Origin: an uncultured Rhizobium sp.
GTDB lineage: Bacteria > Pseudomonadota > Alphaproteobacteria > Rhizobiales > Rhizobiaceae
Direction: 5' to 3'
DNA: 64,000 nt
NCBI GenBank assembly: GCA_945952315.1
Contig: CAMFIE010000004.1
Coordinates: 149,718-213,717, forward strand
Part shown: one piece after another, positions 9,410 to 19,578 of the stretch
Numbering within the stretch: the first letter of the stretch is position 1
Layout of the letters: each line of letters begins with the position of its first letter
Notes under the pieces: model-generated
Database searches by the model: none
Told to the model about the DNA's origin: nothing
The model's input: the letters and a program-made list of their open reading frames with translations, nothing else
Position numbers and translations under genes: made by a program

Positions 9410-10090
9410 ATGCCCGTGGCCCATCCGCTTGCCGTATTCGACCTCGACGGAACACTGATCGATACCGCGCCCGATCTGGTCGACAGTCTCAATCACACGA
9501 TTGCCGCCGCAGGCCTCGAACCGGTGACCTACAGCGATCTCACCTGGCTTGTCGGGCACGGTGCCAAGGCGATGATCGAGCGCTCTTTTGCATTGCGCGG
9601 CAAACCGCTGGCCGAGGAAGACTATCCGGCGATGCTGCAACGGTTCATCACCCATTATCAGGGCGGCATGCCCGGCAAGGGCAAGCCCTATGACGGCGTG
9701 CTTGCCGCGATGGAGCGGCTCAGGCAGGCGGGTTTCCGCCTTGCGGTCTGCACCAACAAGATGGAAGGCCTTGCGCGCACGCTGATCGGGACAAACGGTC
9801 TCACCGACCATTTTCACGCGATTACCGGCGGCGATACCTTTAGCGTCAGAAAGCCCGATGCAGCCCATCTGATCGGAACCATCGAGCGGGCGGGTGGCGA
9901 TATCAGTCGCACTGTCATGATCGGTGACAGCCTGAATGACATGCTGGTGGCCGCCAATGCGGGTGTTCCCTCGATTGCGGTTGATTTCGGCTATTCCGAC
10001 CGCCCGGTTGCCGCGCTTTCACCAAGCCTGATCATCAGCCACTATGACGCGCTGACCGTCGAGACGATTACAAATCTCTGGCAGAAATAA
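9410..10090 (+). CDS. gph: Phosphoglycolate phosphatase, HAD family
   Basis: HAD-superfamily phosphatase that removes 2-phosphoglycolate arising from DNA repair or oxygenase side reactions. The 226-residue protein has motif I as FDLDGTLIDTAPDL (nucleophile Asp), motif II in CTNK, and motif IV as VMIGDSLNDMLVAANAG. The helical cap between motifs I and II is the size typical of Gph. ATG 9410 follows AGGA by five bases; TTG 9365 in frame would add an unlikely tail. A strong terminator follows directly. Confidence 0.9.
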   Translation: MPVAHPLAVFDLDGTLIDTAPDLVDSLNHTIAAAGLEPVTYSDLTWLVGHGAKAMIERSFALRGKPLAEEDYPAMLQRFITHYQGGMPGKGKPYDGVLAAMERLRQAGFRLAVCTNKMEGLARTLIGTNGLTDHFHAITGGDTFSVRKPDAAHLIGTIERAGGDISRTVMIGDSLNDMLVAANAGVPSIAVDFGYSDRPVAALSPSLIISHYDALTVETITNLWQK

Positions 10091-10092
10091 AG

Positions 10093-10117
10093 AAGGGAGG
10101 CTGAAGGCCTCCCTTTT
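10093..10117 (+). terminator. Terminator after gph
   Basis: A perfect 9-bp stem (aagggaggc / gcctccctt) with loop tgaag, then four T on the plus strand and A residues at the other side. It separates the convergent gph and L,D-transpeptidase genes. Confidence 0.85.
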
Positions 10118-10137
10118 GTCTGTACACGGCTGCGATA

Positions 10138-12036
10138 TCAGCTCGCCCGGGCCTTGCTGGTCGCGGCGAAGGCCTTGCGGGTGTAATCGTCGCGTCCATA
10201 GACATCGTCGAAATATTGCACCACGCCATCCTTGTCCGGCCAGGCGGTGAAATAGGAGACGTAGACCGGAACCTTGCCCTTTACCGGCACTGCCTTGTTG
10301 CCGCCTGCAGCAAGCATCTTGGCAACATCATCCACCGACGTTCCCAGCACGGCTGCGGCCATGACCCGCGGTTCGGCAAGGCGGATGCAGCCATGGCTCA
10401 AGGCCCGCATGTCCCGCTTGAAGAAGCTCTTCATCGGCGTGTCATGCATGTAGATGGAGTGACTGTTCGGGAACAGGATTTTCAGCTCGCCCAGCGCATT
10501 GTCGCTGCCCGGCGGCTGGCGCACGCCAACCTTTGCCGTGTTGCTCCAGTCGACCTGGCTGGACGATACCCGCTCGCCACCATAGGTGACCTCATAGCCG
10601 AGACGGTCGAGATAGGACGGGTCGCTGCGCAGCTTGGGCAGCATTTCATTGACGATGATCGACGCCGGAACACCCCAGTAGGGGTGCAGCTCGACGGTTT
10701 CGATCTGGTCGTTGAAGAAATAGGTCTGGGTGTGCGGACCACCGACCACCACGCGCATCGACAGCTGCTCGCGATTGTCATTGTGGTAATAGGCCATGAA
10801 GGCAGGCTGGTTCACGAAAACATAGCGCGAGCCCAGCTCATCCGGCAGCCAGCGGCGTTGTTCCATGGCAACAATCAGCTTGTCCACCTTGGCCTCGCTG
10901 GTGACGCCCATCATCTTGCTGGCGGTAACCTTGCCGATGATGCCATCCGGCTTCAGACCGGCTTCCTTCTGAAAATCCTCGACCAGCGCGACGAGCTCCG
11001 GCGTATAGTCCGGCGTACCCGCATAAGCCTTCAGAACCGGCGCATGGGTCGCCTGAAGCGTTTCAGAGCCATGCTTGCGGATCGCAGCGACGATATTCGG
11101 CATTTCGGTGGATGCCATGCCCGGCTTGATCGACGCGGTGATATTGATCACGATCGGCGCGCCGGTATCGACAGCCTCGAGATCGAGCTTCGCCAGCTCG
11201 GCCTTCAGCGCGTTGAATTCCGGCGAGGAGGGGTTGCGGCTTTCAAGATAGGCCCCGGCATTCGGCGAAAGCGACATCAGCTTCAGGATGCGGTCAAGGG
11301 CCACATCCTTCCGGGCAAAATCGTGATAGCCGGAAATCCGGTTCGGATCGATCCGGCCACGGATCGCATCCTGCGCATAGGTCAGTGCCTTCACCGACAT
11401 GGTGAGTTCGAATTCCATCAGCGCGCGGTTGCGGGCTTCGGGATTGGCCGTGTCATAGTTCAGCGGCGGCACGGCAACCCGGTAATCGGCCGGGTCAAGA
11501 CCGTAGGCAGAAGCGTTGTCGAAGGCGCGCAGCACGGAGCGCGCGCGGTCATTGATCATGCTGCCGGAGACCCACAGAAGCGGACGGCCTTCGCCGTACC
11601 AGGCCTCGATGGTCTTTGCCACCGGATCCGTAGCCTTCACCTTCAGCGTCGTCATCAGACTGCGCTGAGCCGACATGGGGTCCACCGCAACCGGTGCATT
11701 CGACGAGGTGCTGACGGCACTCGTCACCACCGGATCACCGAAGGAAGCGGTTGCGATCAGGCGCATGGCTTCCGGCTTGTAGGTGTAATAGCTCGGCGCC
11801 TTCACCCGCGGCAGCGGATCGGCATCGGCATTTGAAAAACCGTTGAGCGGCTGGGTCTGCTGGTTCGGCGTGCCATTCACCTGAACGCCGGGCACCTGTT
11901 GCTGCTGTTCCTGCGCATTGTTCTTTTTCGGAAACAGGATGTCCATCAGCGTCTTTGCGCTTGCAGGCGTGGCAAGCGCGCTCACGCCGCATACGAGCGC
12001 AAACACAAGGGCACTGGCTTTGGTCGGTGATGTCAT
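10138..12036 (-). CDS. L,D-transpeptidase, YcbB-type with peptidoglycan-binding domain
   Basis: Periplasmic enzyme making 3-3 cross-links in peptidoglycan or attaching proteins to it. The 632-residue protein has a signal peptide (residues 1-28, ending ATPASA), a Gln-rich linker, a large scaffold domain, a PG_binding_1 repeat near residues 345-375 (VEDFQKEAGLKPDGIIG) and a C-terminal YkuD domain with the catalytic motif HGCIRLAEP near residue 548. This order matches the large YcbB/LdtD group, not the small ErfK group. ATG 12036 has GAGGA eight bases upstream. Confidence 0.93.
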   Translation of the reverse strand: MTSPTKASALVFALVCGVSALATPASAKTLMDILFPKKNNAQEQQQQVPGVQVNGTPNQQTQPLNGFSNADADPLPRVKAPSYYTYKPEAMRLIATASFGDPVVTSAVSTSSNAPVAVDPMSAQRSLMTTLKVKATDPVAKTIEAWYGEGRPLLWVSGSMINDRARSVLRAFDNASAYGLDPADYRVAVPPLNYDTANPEARNRALMEFELTMSVKALTYAQDAIRGRIDPNRISGYHDFARKDVALDRILKLMSLSPNAGAYLESRNPSSPEFNALKAELAKLDLEAVDTGAPIVINITASIKPGMASTEMPNIVAAIRKHGSETLQATHAPVLKAYAGTPDYTPELVALVEDFQKEAGLKPDGIIGKVTASKMMGVTSEAKVDKLIVAMEQRRWLPDELGSRYVFVNQPAFMAYYHNDNREQLSMRVVVGGPHTQTYFFNDQIETVELHPYWGVPASIIVNEMLPKLRSDPSYLDRLGYEVTYGGERVSSSQVDWSNTAKVGVRQPPGSDNALGELKILFPNSHSIYMHDTPMKSFFKRDMRALSHGCIRLAEPRVMAAAVLGTSVDDVAKMLAAGGNKAVPVKGKVPVYVSYFTAWPDKDGVVQYFDDVYGRDDYTRKAFAATSKARAS

Positions 12037-12441
12037 GGTCAAATAGTCCTCGCGGTCGGGCGCGTTCACTGCCCTTTGAGCCGCACTGTCAAGATAGGCC
12101 ACTCGTTATCTGATCCCCGTGACGAAGAAAAGGAATGGCTCGCTCCTGGCTGGCTGGCGCGCACGCGCCCAAACCCGGGCACGCAGGGGAAACGTTCTTA
12201 CCAAACATATGAAATAACTGGTTAATTTTTTATTGCCGTCCAATGGGCGGGTTTGGATAATTTAAAACCTTTTCTGGCTTACGGAAAATTTCCCGGTCCG
12301 TGGCGGAAAAGCCACGCCTGCAAGCGCGGGCAAACCCTTGCAGGCAAGCCATGCAAAAGCCATCTCCTGAACGTGAGATGGATCGGAACGGCCCGATGAA
12401 CGTTCCGGACTTCAGGCATTTTACCAGCGAGGAGGAAAGCG
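12037..12441. other. 405-base intergenic region between L,D-transpeptidase and fumC
   Basis: Holds the divergent promoters of both genes. The middle (about 12200-12290) is AT-rich. Two inverted repeats lie in the fumC leader: gcctgcaag / cttgcaggc (12316-12324 and 12337-12345), and cggaacg / cgttccg near 12385-12410. No protein-coding frame is convincing. A small RNA or a structured fumC leader is possible but unsupported beyond these hairpins. Confidence 0.4.
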
Positions 12442-13833
12442 ATGACCGAAGCGACGCGGATGGAGAGCGATACATTCGGCGAAATCGCGGTTCCTGCGGA
12501 TCGCTACTGGGGTGCGCAGACCGAACGGGCCCGTCACAATTTCGTGATCGGCGAGGAAAAGCAGCCGGACGCCCTGATTTCCGCTTTGGCCATTGTGAAG
12601 CAGGCCGCAGCCCGCACCAACATGTCTCTGGGCAAGCTTGATCCACGCCTAGGCGATGCCATCGAAAGAGCGGCGCAGGAGGTGATCGACGGGCGCTTTG
12701 CCGGGCACTTCCCCCTGCCCGTCTGGCAGACCGGTTCCGGCACGCAGACGAACATGAATGTGAACGAGGTGATCGCCAACCGCGCCAATGAATTGCTCGG
12801 TGGCTGGCTCGGCGCAAAAAGCCCGGTTCACCCCAACGATCACGTCAACATGAGCCAGTCTTCCAATGACAGCTTTCCGAGCGCAATGCACATCGCCGCC
12901 GCCCGGCTGGTGCGCGAGGAGCTGATGCCCTCGCTCGTCAACCTGCATGGCGCGCTTGAGGAAAAGGCGGAAGTGTTCCAGCCGATCATCAAGATCGGCC
13001 GCACCCATCTGCAGGATGCGACACCGCTGACCCTCGGACAGGAGTTTTCAGGTTATGCGGATCAGCTTGCGCAGGTGATCAGCCAGATCGAGACCACCTT
13101 GCCGGGACTTTACCGGCTGGCGCAGGGGGGAACGGCGGTCGGCACCGGGCTCAATGCCCCGGCAGGCTTTGCCGAGCGGGTGGCGGCCGAAATTGCCGCG
13201 ATTACCCGCCTGCCCTTTACCACCGCATCCAACAAATTTGCGGCACTTGCGGGCCATGAAGCCCTTGTTTTCGCCCACGGCGCGCTGAATGCGGCGGCAA
13301 CCGCGCTGTTCAAGATCGCGAGCGATATCCGTCTGCTCGGCTCCGGCCCGCGCTCCGGCCTTGGCGAACTTGCGCTGCCGGAAAACGAGCCGGGTTCCTC
13401 CATCATGCCGGGCAAGGTCAATCCTACCCAGAGCGAGGCGCTAACGATGGTCTGCGCGCGCGTTTTCGGCAATCAGACAACGATCAGTTTTGCCGCAAGC
13501 CAGGGCCATCTGGAGCTCAATGTGTTCAAGCCGGTGATCGCCCATGCCTTCCTGCAATCGGCGCGCCTGCTCTCCGATGCCGCCCTTTCCTTCACCAACA
13601 ATTGCGTGGAGGGGCTGACAGCGCGGGAAGACAATATCAGGGCCGCGATGGAGCGCTCGCTGATGCTGGTCACCGCGCTTCAGCCGCTGATCGGCTACGA
13701 TGCCGCCGCCGCCATTGCCAAGGCCGCCCACCGGAACGGCACGACTCTGCGCGAGGAGGCGATTGCCTCCGGGTTGATCTCGGGCGAAAACTTCGATGCG
13801 CAGGTGCGCCCCGAGAAAATGACCGGCGTTTGA
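12442..13833 (+). CDS. fumC: Class II fumarate hydratase
   Basis: Hydrates fumarate to malate in the TCA cycle; the oxygen-stable, iron-independent homotetramer. The 463-residue protein starts [15 protein letters not shown] and has the family motifs [43 protein letters not shown] and the signature [11 protein letters not shown] near residue 320. GGAGG seven bases before ATG 12442 fixes the start. A class I fumarase follows 145 bases downstream on the same strand, so both reaction types are encoded side by side. Confidence 0.97.
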   Translation: MTEATRMESDTFGEIAVPADRYWGAQTERARHNFVIGEEKQPDALISALAIVKQAAARTNMSLGKLDPRLGDAIERAAQEVIDGRFAGHFPLPVWQTGSGTQTNMNVNEVIANRANELLGGWLGAKSPVHPNDHVNMSQSSNDSFPSAMHIAAARLVREELMPSLVNLHGALEEKAEVFQPIIKIGRTHLQDATPLTLGQEFSGYADQLAQVISQIETTLPGLYRLAQGGTAVGTGLNAPAGFAERVAAEIAAITRLPFTTASNKFAALAGHEALVFAHGALNAAATALFKIASDIRLLGSGPRSGLGELALPENEPGSSIMPGKVNPTQSEALTMVCARVFGNQTTISFAASQGHLELNVFKPVIAHAFLQSARLLSDAALSFTNNCVEGLTAREDNIRAAMERSLMLVTALQPLIGYDAAAAIAKAAHRNGTTLREEAIASGLISGENFDAQVRPEKMTGV

Positions 13834-13978
13834 GCGCGCCTGCCCGTCAATCAATCCTCAACCCTTCAGACTTCCGGCGGATTGCTTTTCAGGCACCCGG
13901 GGAATAGACCTTCGGCGACGATTTCCATACGGAAATCCGCCTCTATCGAAGCGCTATTCCATCGAGAAGGTCCGGACT

Positions 13979-15586
13979 ATGGCTGACGATCTCTTCCCCC
14001 TCGGCGAAGACAAGACCCCCTACCGCAAGCTGACCAGCGATTATGTTTCGGTCGATACGTTCAAGGGACAGGAGATCCTGACCGTGGAGCCCGAAGGCAT
14101 GCGGCTTCTGGCCGAGGCCGCCTTTGCCGATATCAACCACCTGCTTCGCCCCGGTCATCTGAAGCAGCTTGCGGCGATCCTCAACGATCCGGAAGCCACC
14201 GAAAACGACCGTTTCGTCGCCTATGACCTGATGAAGAACGCCAATATTGCCGCAGGTGGCGTGCTGCCGATGTGCCAGGATACAGGCACGGCAATCATCA
14301 TGGGCAAGAAGGGCCGCCGGGTCTGGACCGAAGGCGGGGATTACAATGCGCTCGCCCAGGGCGTGCTCGATGCCTATCAGAAGAAGAACCTGCGCTATTC
14401 GCAGCTTGCGCCCCTCTCGATGTTCACCGAGAAGAACACCAAGAACAACCTGCCTGCCCAGATCGACATCTACGAGGAAGGCACGGATGCCTACAAGTTC
14501 CTGTTCGTGGCAAAAGGTGGCGGCTCGGCAAACAAGACCTTCCTGTTCCAGGGCACGCCTTCGCTGCTCACCCATGACCGCATGATCGACTTCCTCAAGG
14601 AGAAGATCCTGACGCTGGGGACGGCAGCCTGCCCGCCCTATCATCTGGCCATCGTGATCGGCGGCACGTCTGCGGAAATGAACCTGAAGACGGTGAAGCT
14701 CGCCTCCACCCGCTATCTCGACGATCTTCCGACCGAAGGCTCGGAAAGCGGCCATGCCTTCCGCGATCTCGAGATGGAGAAAGAAATCCACAAGCTGACC
14801 CAGCAGATGGGTGTCGGCGCCCAGTTCGGCGGCAAGTATTTCTGTCATGACGTGCGGGTGATCCGCCTGCCCCGCCACGGCGCGTCGCTGCCCATCGGGC
14901 TTGGCGTTTCCTGTTCGGCAGACCGTCAGGCGATGGGCAAGATCACGAAGGACGGCATCTACCTCGAGCAGCTGGAAACCAATCCCGCCCAGTACATGCC
15001 CGAGATCGACGAGAAGAAGATGTCGGAATCGGTGGTGAAGATCGATCTCAACCAGCCGATGAGCGCGATCCTTGCCGAACTCACAAAGTATCCGGTCAAG
15101 ACGCGCCTGTCGCTGACGGGCACGATCATCGTGGCCCGCGACCTGGCGCATGCCAAGATCCGCGAGCGGCTGGAACAGGGCGGCGGCATGCCGGACTACA
15201 TGAAGAACCACCCGGTCTATTACGCCGGACCCGCCAAGACGCCGGAAGGCTTCGCCTCGGGTTCCTTCGGCCCGACGACCGCCGGCCGCATGGACAGCTA
15301 TGTGGACCAGTTCCAGTCCTTCGGCGGCTCGATGGTGATGCTTGCAAAAGGAAACCGTGGCCGTCAGGTCCGCGAGGCCTGCAAGACCCATGGTGGTTTC
15401 TATCTCGGCTCCATCGGCGGCCCCGCAGCACGCCTGGCACAGGATTGCATCCGTAAGGTAGAAGTTCTGGAATATCCGGAACTCGGAATGGAAGCCGTCT
15501 GGAAGATCGAGGTCGAGAACTTCCCGGCCTTCATCGTGATCGACGACAAGGGCAACGACTTCTTCCAGGAGCTCAATCTGGGCTGA
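13979..15586 (+). CDS. fumA: Class I fumarate hydratase (iron-sulfur)
   Basis: The oxygen-sensitive [4Fe-4S] fumarase, unrelated in fold to FumC. At 535 residues it is a single-chain class I enzyme with the alpha and beta parts fused. Cys99 in [10 protein letters not shown] is the first cluster ligand; further conserved stretches are [44 protein letters not shown] and, in the beta part, [18 protein letters not shown] 13979 follows GAGAAGG. A hairpin terminator lies just after the stop. Symbols fumA and fumB are used interchangeably for this class. Confidence 0.95.
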   Translation: MADDLFPLGEDKTPYRKLTSDYVSVDTFKGQEILTVEPEGMRLLAEAAFADINHLLRPGHLKQLAAILNDPEATENDRFVAYDLMKNANIAAGGVLPMCQDTGTAIIMGKKGRRVWTEGGDYNALAQGVLDAYQKKNLRYSQLAPLSMFTEKNTKNNLPAQIDIYEEGTDAYKFLFVAKGGGSANKTFLFQGTPSLLTHDRMIDFLKEKILTLGTAACPPYHLAIVIGGTSAEMNLKTVKLASTRYLDDLPTEGSESGHAFRDLEMEKEIHKLTQQMGVGAQFGGKYFCHDVRVIRLPRHGASLPIGLGVSCSADRQAMGKITKDGIYLEQLETNPAQYMPEIDEKKMSESVVKIDLNQPMSAILAELTKYPVKTRLSLTGTIIVARDLAHAKIRERLEQGGGMPDYMKNHPVYYAGPAKTPEGFASGSFGPTTAGRMDSYVDQFQSFGGSMVMLAKGNRGRQVREACKTHGGFYLGSIGGPAARLAQDCIRKVEVLEYPELGMEAVWKIEVENFPAFIVIDDKGNDFFQELNLG

Positions 15587-15602
15587 TCCGGCAATGACAG
15601 GG

Positions 15603-15629
15603 GTGGCGCTGCAAGTAGCGCCACTCTTT
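15603..15629 (+). terminator. Terminator after fumA
   Basis: A perfect 8-bp stem (gtggcgct / agcgccac) with loop gcaagt followed by TCTTTA. The remaining bases up to 15837 are strikingly AT-rich and probably hold the promoter of the next gene. Confidence 0.75.
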
Positions 15630-15837
15630 AATGTATTTAAAGTTATGTCCAGCGAATAAAAATACTTTGGGTTGCAAATTTCAACACAACATTGTCTGTT
15701 GAGAGGCAAAGAGATAAAAATCTAGCAGTTTTTACCACTGAATTTTATTAGGTCATGAATAATTTTTAATACAATTATAACCCCTGTGCTGTACCTATTT
15801 TGGGCTAATCGAGACAGGTTTTCCGGAGACGATTGCC

Positions 15838-16905
15838 ATGGAAGCGGCGAATGCCCTCAAGGCGCAAATTCCCGACATCGCAGGACAGATCACCTATGCC
15901 ATGCGCACGATGGGGGTTGCACCCATTCCGCGAAATTATGAGCTGTTCTATGAAGCCTATCTGGGCTCAAACCCGGCGCTGACCCGCGATATCGCCGCCC
16001 TTGGCAAAAAGGCGACGCAGGAGGAGCTGGACGAAATCGGCGCCCGCTTCTTCGGCCGCCATCAGACAACGGTGGTCGATGAGGCCCATACCACGCTGGT
16101 GTCGGAACTCGACAATGTCGTGCGGATGCTGCGGCAGGAGCAGAACTCGCTCGAAAGCTACAACCGCCTTCTCGGCGAAACCTATAACCGTATCAATTCG
16201 AAGAATGCCGCGAGCGCCGATCTCTTGCGCAACGCGATTGCCATTCTTTCCGAAGCAACCGGCGCCACCATGGCCAAGGGCCAGCAGACCGCCGAAAGCA
16301 TGCTGCGCAAGACCGAGGAAATGGAGAAGGTTCGCCAGGAGCTCGACGAATACAAGCGCATCGCCAACACGGATTCGCTGACGCGCCTTTCGAACCGCCG
16401 CGCCTTCGATGACAAGCTTGCGACCATCTATGACAACCAGATGAGCACGGCGATCACCGCGCTGGTGATTGCGGATATCGACCATTTCAAGAAGATCAAT
16501 GACACCTACGGCCATCCTGTCGGTGACAAGATTCTCGCGACTGTCGCCACAGTCATGCGGGCCAATCTGCGCAAGGATGTATTCGTGGCCCGCACGGGCG
16601 GCGAGGAATTTGCCTTCATCATTGAGGGCAATACGCTGGAAGAGGTGATGCAGATCTGCGAGCGCGTGCGCCGCAGTCTGGAGGCGACCCCCTTCAAGAA
16701 TTCCAAAACCGGTGTGAACTACGGCCCTGTGACGATCTCCATTGGTGTATGCATGGCCGATGTGGCCGAAGATCCGGCGGATCTGTACAACAAGACGGAT
16801 ATCGCGCTTTACTGCGCCAAGAATGCCGGCAGAAACCGCACCATTCCCTTCGAAGAGGGCATGAAGAAAGACTTCCAGAAGGGCTGGCTGATCTACAAGA
16901 AGTGA
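15838..16905 (+). CDS. Soluble diguanylate cyclase (GGDEF)
   Basis: Makes cyclic di-GMP from two GTP. The 355-residue protein has no signal or TM segment. A helical N-terminal region of about 180 residues ends in a likely coiled coil (about 130-180), followed by the GGDEF domain with DSLTRLSNRRAFD, a metal site in ADIDHFKKIND and the intact signature ARTGGEEFAF (GGEEF at 254-258). The usual RxxD inhibitory site is not present in standard spacing, so product feedback may be weak. ATG 15838 follows GGAGAC. What the N-terminal region senses is not recognisable. Confidence 0.93.
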   Translation: MEAANALKAQIPDIAGQITYAMRTMGVAPIPRNYELFYEAYLGSNPALTRDIAALGKKATQEELDEIGARFFGRHQTTVVDEAHTTLVSELDNVVRMLRQEQNSLESYNRLLGETYNRINSKNAASADLLRNAIAILSEATGATMAKGQQTAESMLRKTEEMEKVRQELDEYKRIANTDSLTRLSNRRAFDDKLATIYDNQMSTAITALVIADIDHFKKINDTYGHPVGDKILATVATVMRANLRKDVFVARTGGEEFAFIIEGNTLEEVMQICERVRRSLEATPFKNSKTGVNYGPVTISIGVCMADVAEDPADLYNKTDIALYCAKNAGRNRTIPFEEGMKKDFQKGWLIYKK

Positions 16906-16926
16906 TCGCCGCGCCTTCTCTCATAT

Positions 16927-16965
16927 AAAACCCCGCAAGGCAGGCGCTTTGCGGGGTTTTCTTTT
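16927..16965. terminator. Strong bidirectional terminator
   Basis: A 12-bp perfect stem (aaaaccccgcaa / ttgcggggtttt) followed by C-TTTTT on the plus strand and preceded by A residues. It separates the convergent diguanylate cyclase and DUF971 genes. Confidence 0.85.
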
Positions 16966-16987
16966 TCTGACCAATCTGGTCGAGGCC

Positions 16988-17368
16988 TCAGCGCGGCTTT
17001 TCGGAGCGGTCGCGGCTCATGCCCTTCTCCGCCAGTTCCTGCTCGTAGGTGGCAAACAGTGCGGCGCCATTTTCCCCGAGCTCGCGCAGATAGGTCCAGG
17101 TGAAGATGCCGCTGTCGTGGCCATCGTCAAAGCCGATCCGCACAGCATAATTGCCCGTTGGCGTCATGGCGATGATCGCCACATTGCGCTTGCCCGGCAC
17201 GGTCACCCGCTGGCCGGGACCATGCCCCTGCACTTCAGCGGAAGGCGAAAGAACACGCAGCATTTCCGCAGAAAGATCATAGGCCTTGTCGTCGTTGTAG
17301 CGAATGACCAGTCTTTGCCGGTCTTTCGAGACACGCAATTCGGTCGGCCAGAAGGTTTCGTTGCTCAT
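16988..17368 (-). CDS. DUF971 (GBBH-like N-terminal) domain protein
   Basis: A 126-residue protein built mainly of one DUF971 domain: WPTELRVSKDRQRLVIRYND near the start and the closing motif DDGHDSGIFTWTYLREL near residue 88-104. The fold is shared with the N-terminus of gamma-butyrobetaine hydroxylases. Stand-alone copies often sit near iron-sulfur or molybdenum cofactor genes; here moaA starts divergently 155 bases away, which is suggestive only. ATG 17368 with AGGAAAAG upstream is preferred over TTG 17383. Confidence 0.88.
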   Translation of the reverse strand: MSNETFWPTELRVSKDRQRLVIRYNDDKAYDLSAEMLRVLSPSAEVQGHGPGQRVTVPGKRNVAIIAMTPTGNYAVRIGFDDGHDSGIFTWTYLRELGENGAALFATYEQELAEKGMSRDRSEKPR

Positions 17369-17523
17369 CCGCTTTTCCTGCAAAATTGGTCCGTTGAGGC
17401 ACAGCTATGCCGTTCCGGGACCGGATGCAACCGGGCACGAACAGTAGGATACTTTTCGGTGCCTTGACGAATGGACACGGCATTCGCACATTACCGGTCA
17501 CGTGAATTGAAGGAGTGGAAAAG

Positions 17524-18576
17524 GTGAATACCATCCCCGGCCCGTTTTCCGGCGTGCGTCCGTCTGGCGCGGCATCGGCCGCCCCGATGATAGACCCGTT
17601 TGGCCGCATGGTTTCCTATCTGCGCGTTTCGGTAACGGACCGCTGCGATTTCCGCTGCACCTATTGCATGGCGGAAAACATGACCTTTCTGCCGAAAAAG
17701 GATCTGCTGACGCTGGAGGAGCTGGAACGCCTGTGTTCCGCCTTCATCGCCAAGGGCGTTCGCAAGATCCGGCTGACCGGCGGCGAACCGCTGGTGCGCA
17801 AGAACATCATGCATCTCGTCCGCGCGCTCGGCGCCAAGGTGAAGAGCGGCGAACTGGAAGAGCTGACGCTGACGACCAACGGCTCACAGCTCGCCCGCTA
17901 TGCCGATGAACTGGCAGAAGCGGGCGTGAAGCGCATCAACGTTTCCGTCGATACGCTCGATCCGGACAAGTTCCGCGCCATCACCCGCTGGGGCGAGCTT
18001 TCCAAGGTGCTGGAGGGCATCGAGGCCGCGCGCAAGGCGGGGCTGAAAATCAAGATCAATGCGGTGGCGCTGAAGGGGTTCAACGATACGGAAATTCCCG
18101 CCATGCTGCGCTGGGCGCACGGGCTTGGCATGGACATGACGGTGATCGAGACCATGCCGATGGGTGAGATCGACGAAGACCGTACCGACCAGTATCTGCC
18201 TTTGTCGACGCTTCGCGCCGCGCTTGAGCAGGAATTCACGCTTTCCGACATCCCTTTCCGCACCGGCGGCCCGGCGCGTTACGTGGATGTGAAGGAAACC
18301 GGCGGCAAGCTGGGCTTCATCACGCCGATGACCCATAATTTCTGCGAAAGCTGCAATCGCGTCCGCCTGACATGCACCGGAACGCTCTATATGTGCCTCG
18401 GCCAGAATGATGCGGCCGATCTGCGCGCGGCCCTGCGTTCGTCCGATGACGACGCGGTGCTTTCTGCGGCCATTGATGAAGCCATTTCGCGCAAGCCGAA
18501 GGGCCATGATTTCATCATCGACCGGGTGAAGGGCAAGCCCGCGGTTTCCCGCCACATGAGCGTGACCGGCGGCTGA
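17524..18576 (+). CDS. moaA: GTP 3',8-cyclase (molybdenum cofactor biosynthesis protein A)
   Basis: Radical-SAM enzyme converting GTP to 3',8-cyclo-GTP, the first step of molybdopterin synthesis. The N-terminal cluster motif is C41-xxx-C45-xx-C48 (CDFRCTYC), the SAM-binding stretch is [13 protein letters not shown], the C-terminal cluster is in [14 protein letters not shown], and the chain ends in the conserved Gly-Gly needed for catalysis. GTG 17524 is chosen: AGGAG at 17511-17515 is eight bases away, whereas GTG 17515 overlaps that same AGGAG. The 350-residue length is normal. Confidence 0.96.
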   Translation: MNTIPGPFSGVRPSGAASAAPMIDPFGRMVSYLRVSVTDRCDFRCTYCMAENMTFLPKKDLLTLEELERLCSAFIAKGVRKIRLTGGEPLVRKNIMHLVRALGAKVKSGELEELTLTTNGSQLARYADELAEAGVKRINVSVDTLDPDKFRAITRWGELSKVLEGIEAARKAGLKIKINAVALKGFNDTEIPAMLRWAHGLGMDMTVIETMPMGEIDEDRTDQYLPLSTLRAALEQEFTLSDIPFRTGGPARYVDVKETGGKLGFITPMTHNFCESCNRVRLTCTGTLYMCLGQNDAADLRAALRSSDDDAVLSAAIDEAISRKPKGHDFIIDRVKGKPAVSRHMSVTGG

Positions 18577-18678
18577 TTCATTCGATTTGGTGCGGATGGA
18601 TCAGAAATTTGCGTTATACCTCAGCGGATTGATCCGCTAGAGGAAGGTTCAGTACGAACCGGTCCGGAATCACCGCGC

Positions 18679-19575
18679 ATGGCACTTTCCAGCAATATGA
18701 AGGGCGCGCTCTATATGGCGCTGTCGATGATCGGCTTTGCCTGCAACGACGCCCTCATCAAATCCGTGAGCCATGAAACCACCGTTGGCCAGATCATGCT
18801 GGTACGCGGTTCGATGACAACGGTGCTGGTGTTTCTGATTGCCTGGCAATTCAAGGCCCTGCGGCCGCTGAAGGTCGTTGCGAAGCCGCTTGTGGGATTG
18901 CGCATTTTCTTCGAGGTCATGGCGGCCATCGTCTTTCTCGCAGCCCTTGGTCATATGCCGCTCGCCAATATTTCGGCGATCCTGCAATCGCTGCCGCTTG
19001 CCGTAACCCTCGGCGCGGCACTCTTCCTGAAGGAACCGACCGGCTGGCGGCGATGGCTCGCCATCATCATCGGCTTTGGCGGGGTTCTGATCATCATCCG
19101 GCCCGGCCCGGAAGGGTTTACCACCGCATCGCTGCTGGCGATTTCCTGCGTGTTTCTGGCCGCCGGGCGCGACCTTGCCACCAAGCGCGTGCCGCAGAAC
19201 ATCCCATCGCTGATGATCACCACCGTGAATGCGGCCTGCGTAACACTGTCCGGCGGGCTGATCGTGCTCGTCACGCAGGAATGGATGCCGATCACGTTCC
19301 GCGTTTTCGTGCATTTCGCCATTGGCTCGGTCTTTTCGCTGATCGGCTATCAGTTCGTGATCGCGGCCATGCGCACCGGTGAAATTTCCTTCATTGCGCC
19401 GTTCCGCTATACAGGCCTGCTCAGCTCCATTATGCTTGGCCTGCTGTTCCTCGGTGAAAGTCTGGATGGGGTGACCATCATCGGCATCCTGATCGTCGTG
19501 GCCTCGGGTCTCTATACCTTCCATCGCGAGGCGCAGCGTGCCAAGCTTGCCCGCAATGTCCAAGCGGAAGGATGA
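18679..19575 (+). CDS. EamA / DMT-superfamily transporter
   Basis: A 298-residue inner-membrane protein with about ten TM helices in two EamA repeats (roughly residues 8-140 and 150-285). Near the N-terminus FACNDALIKSV is a pattern of this group. The substrate cannot be inferred. The gene ends three bases before mobA, so it probably lies in one transcript with mobA-mobB. A link to molybdate or cofactor export would be speculation. Confidence 0.88.
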   Translation: MALSSNMKGALYMALSMIGFACNDALIKSVSHETTVGQIMLVRGSMTTVLVFLIAWQFKALRPLKVVAKPLVGLRIFFEVMAAIVFLAALGHMPLANISAILQSLPLAVTLGAALFLKEPTGWRRWLAIIIGFGGVLIIIRPGPEGFTTASLLAISCVFLAAGRDLATKRVPQNIPSLMITTVNAACVTLSGGLIVLVTQEWMPITFRVFVHFAIGSVFSLIGYQFVIAAMRTGEISFIAPFRYTGLLSSIMLGLLFLGESLDGVTIIGILIVVASGLYTFHREAQRAKLARNVQAEG

Positions 19576-19578
19576 GCC

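Noticed and set aside
13943..15709. A 588-codon open frame on the minus strand opposite fumA
   Set aside because: It is the complementary frame of a well-supported class I fumarase; it has no domain motifs and His/Arg/Asp-rich composition typical of high-GC shadow frames.
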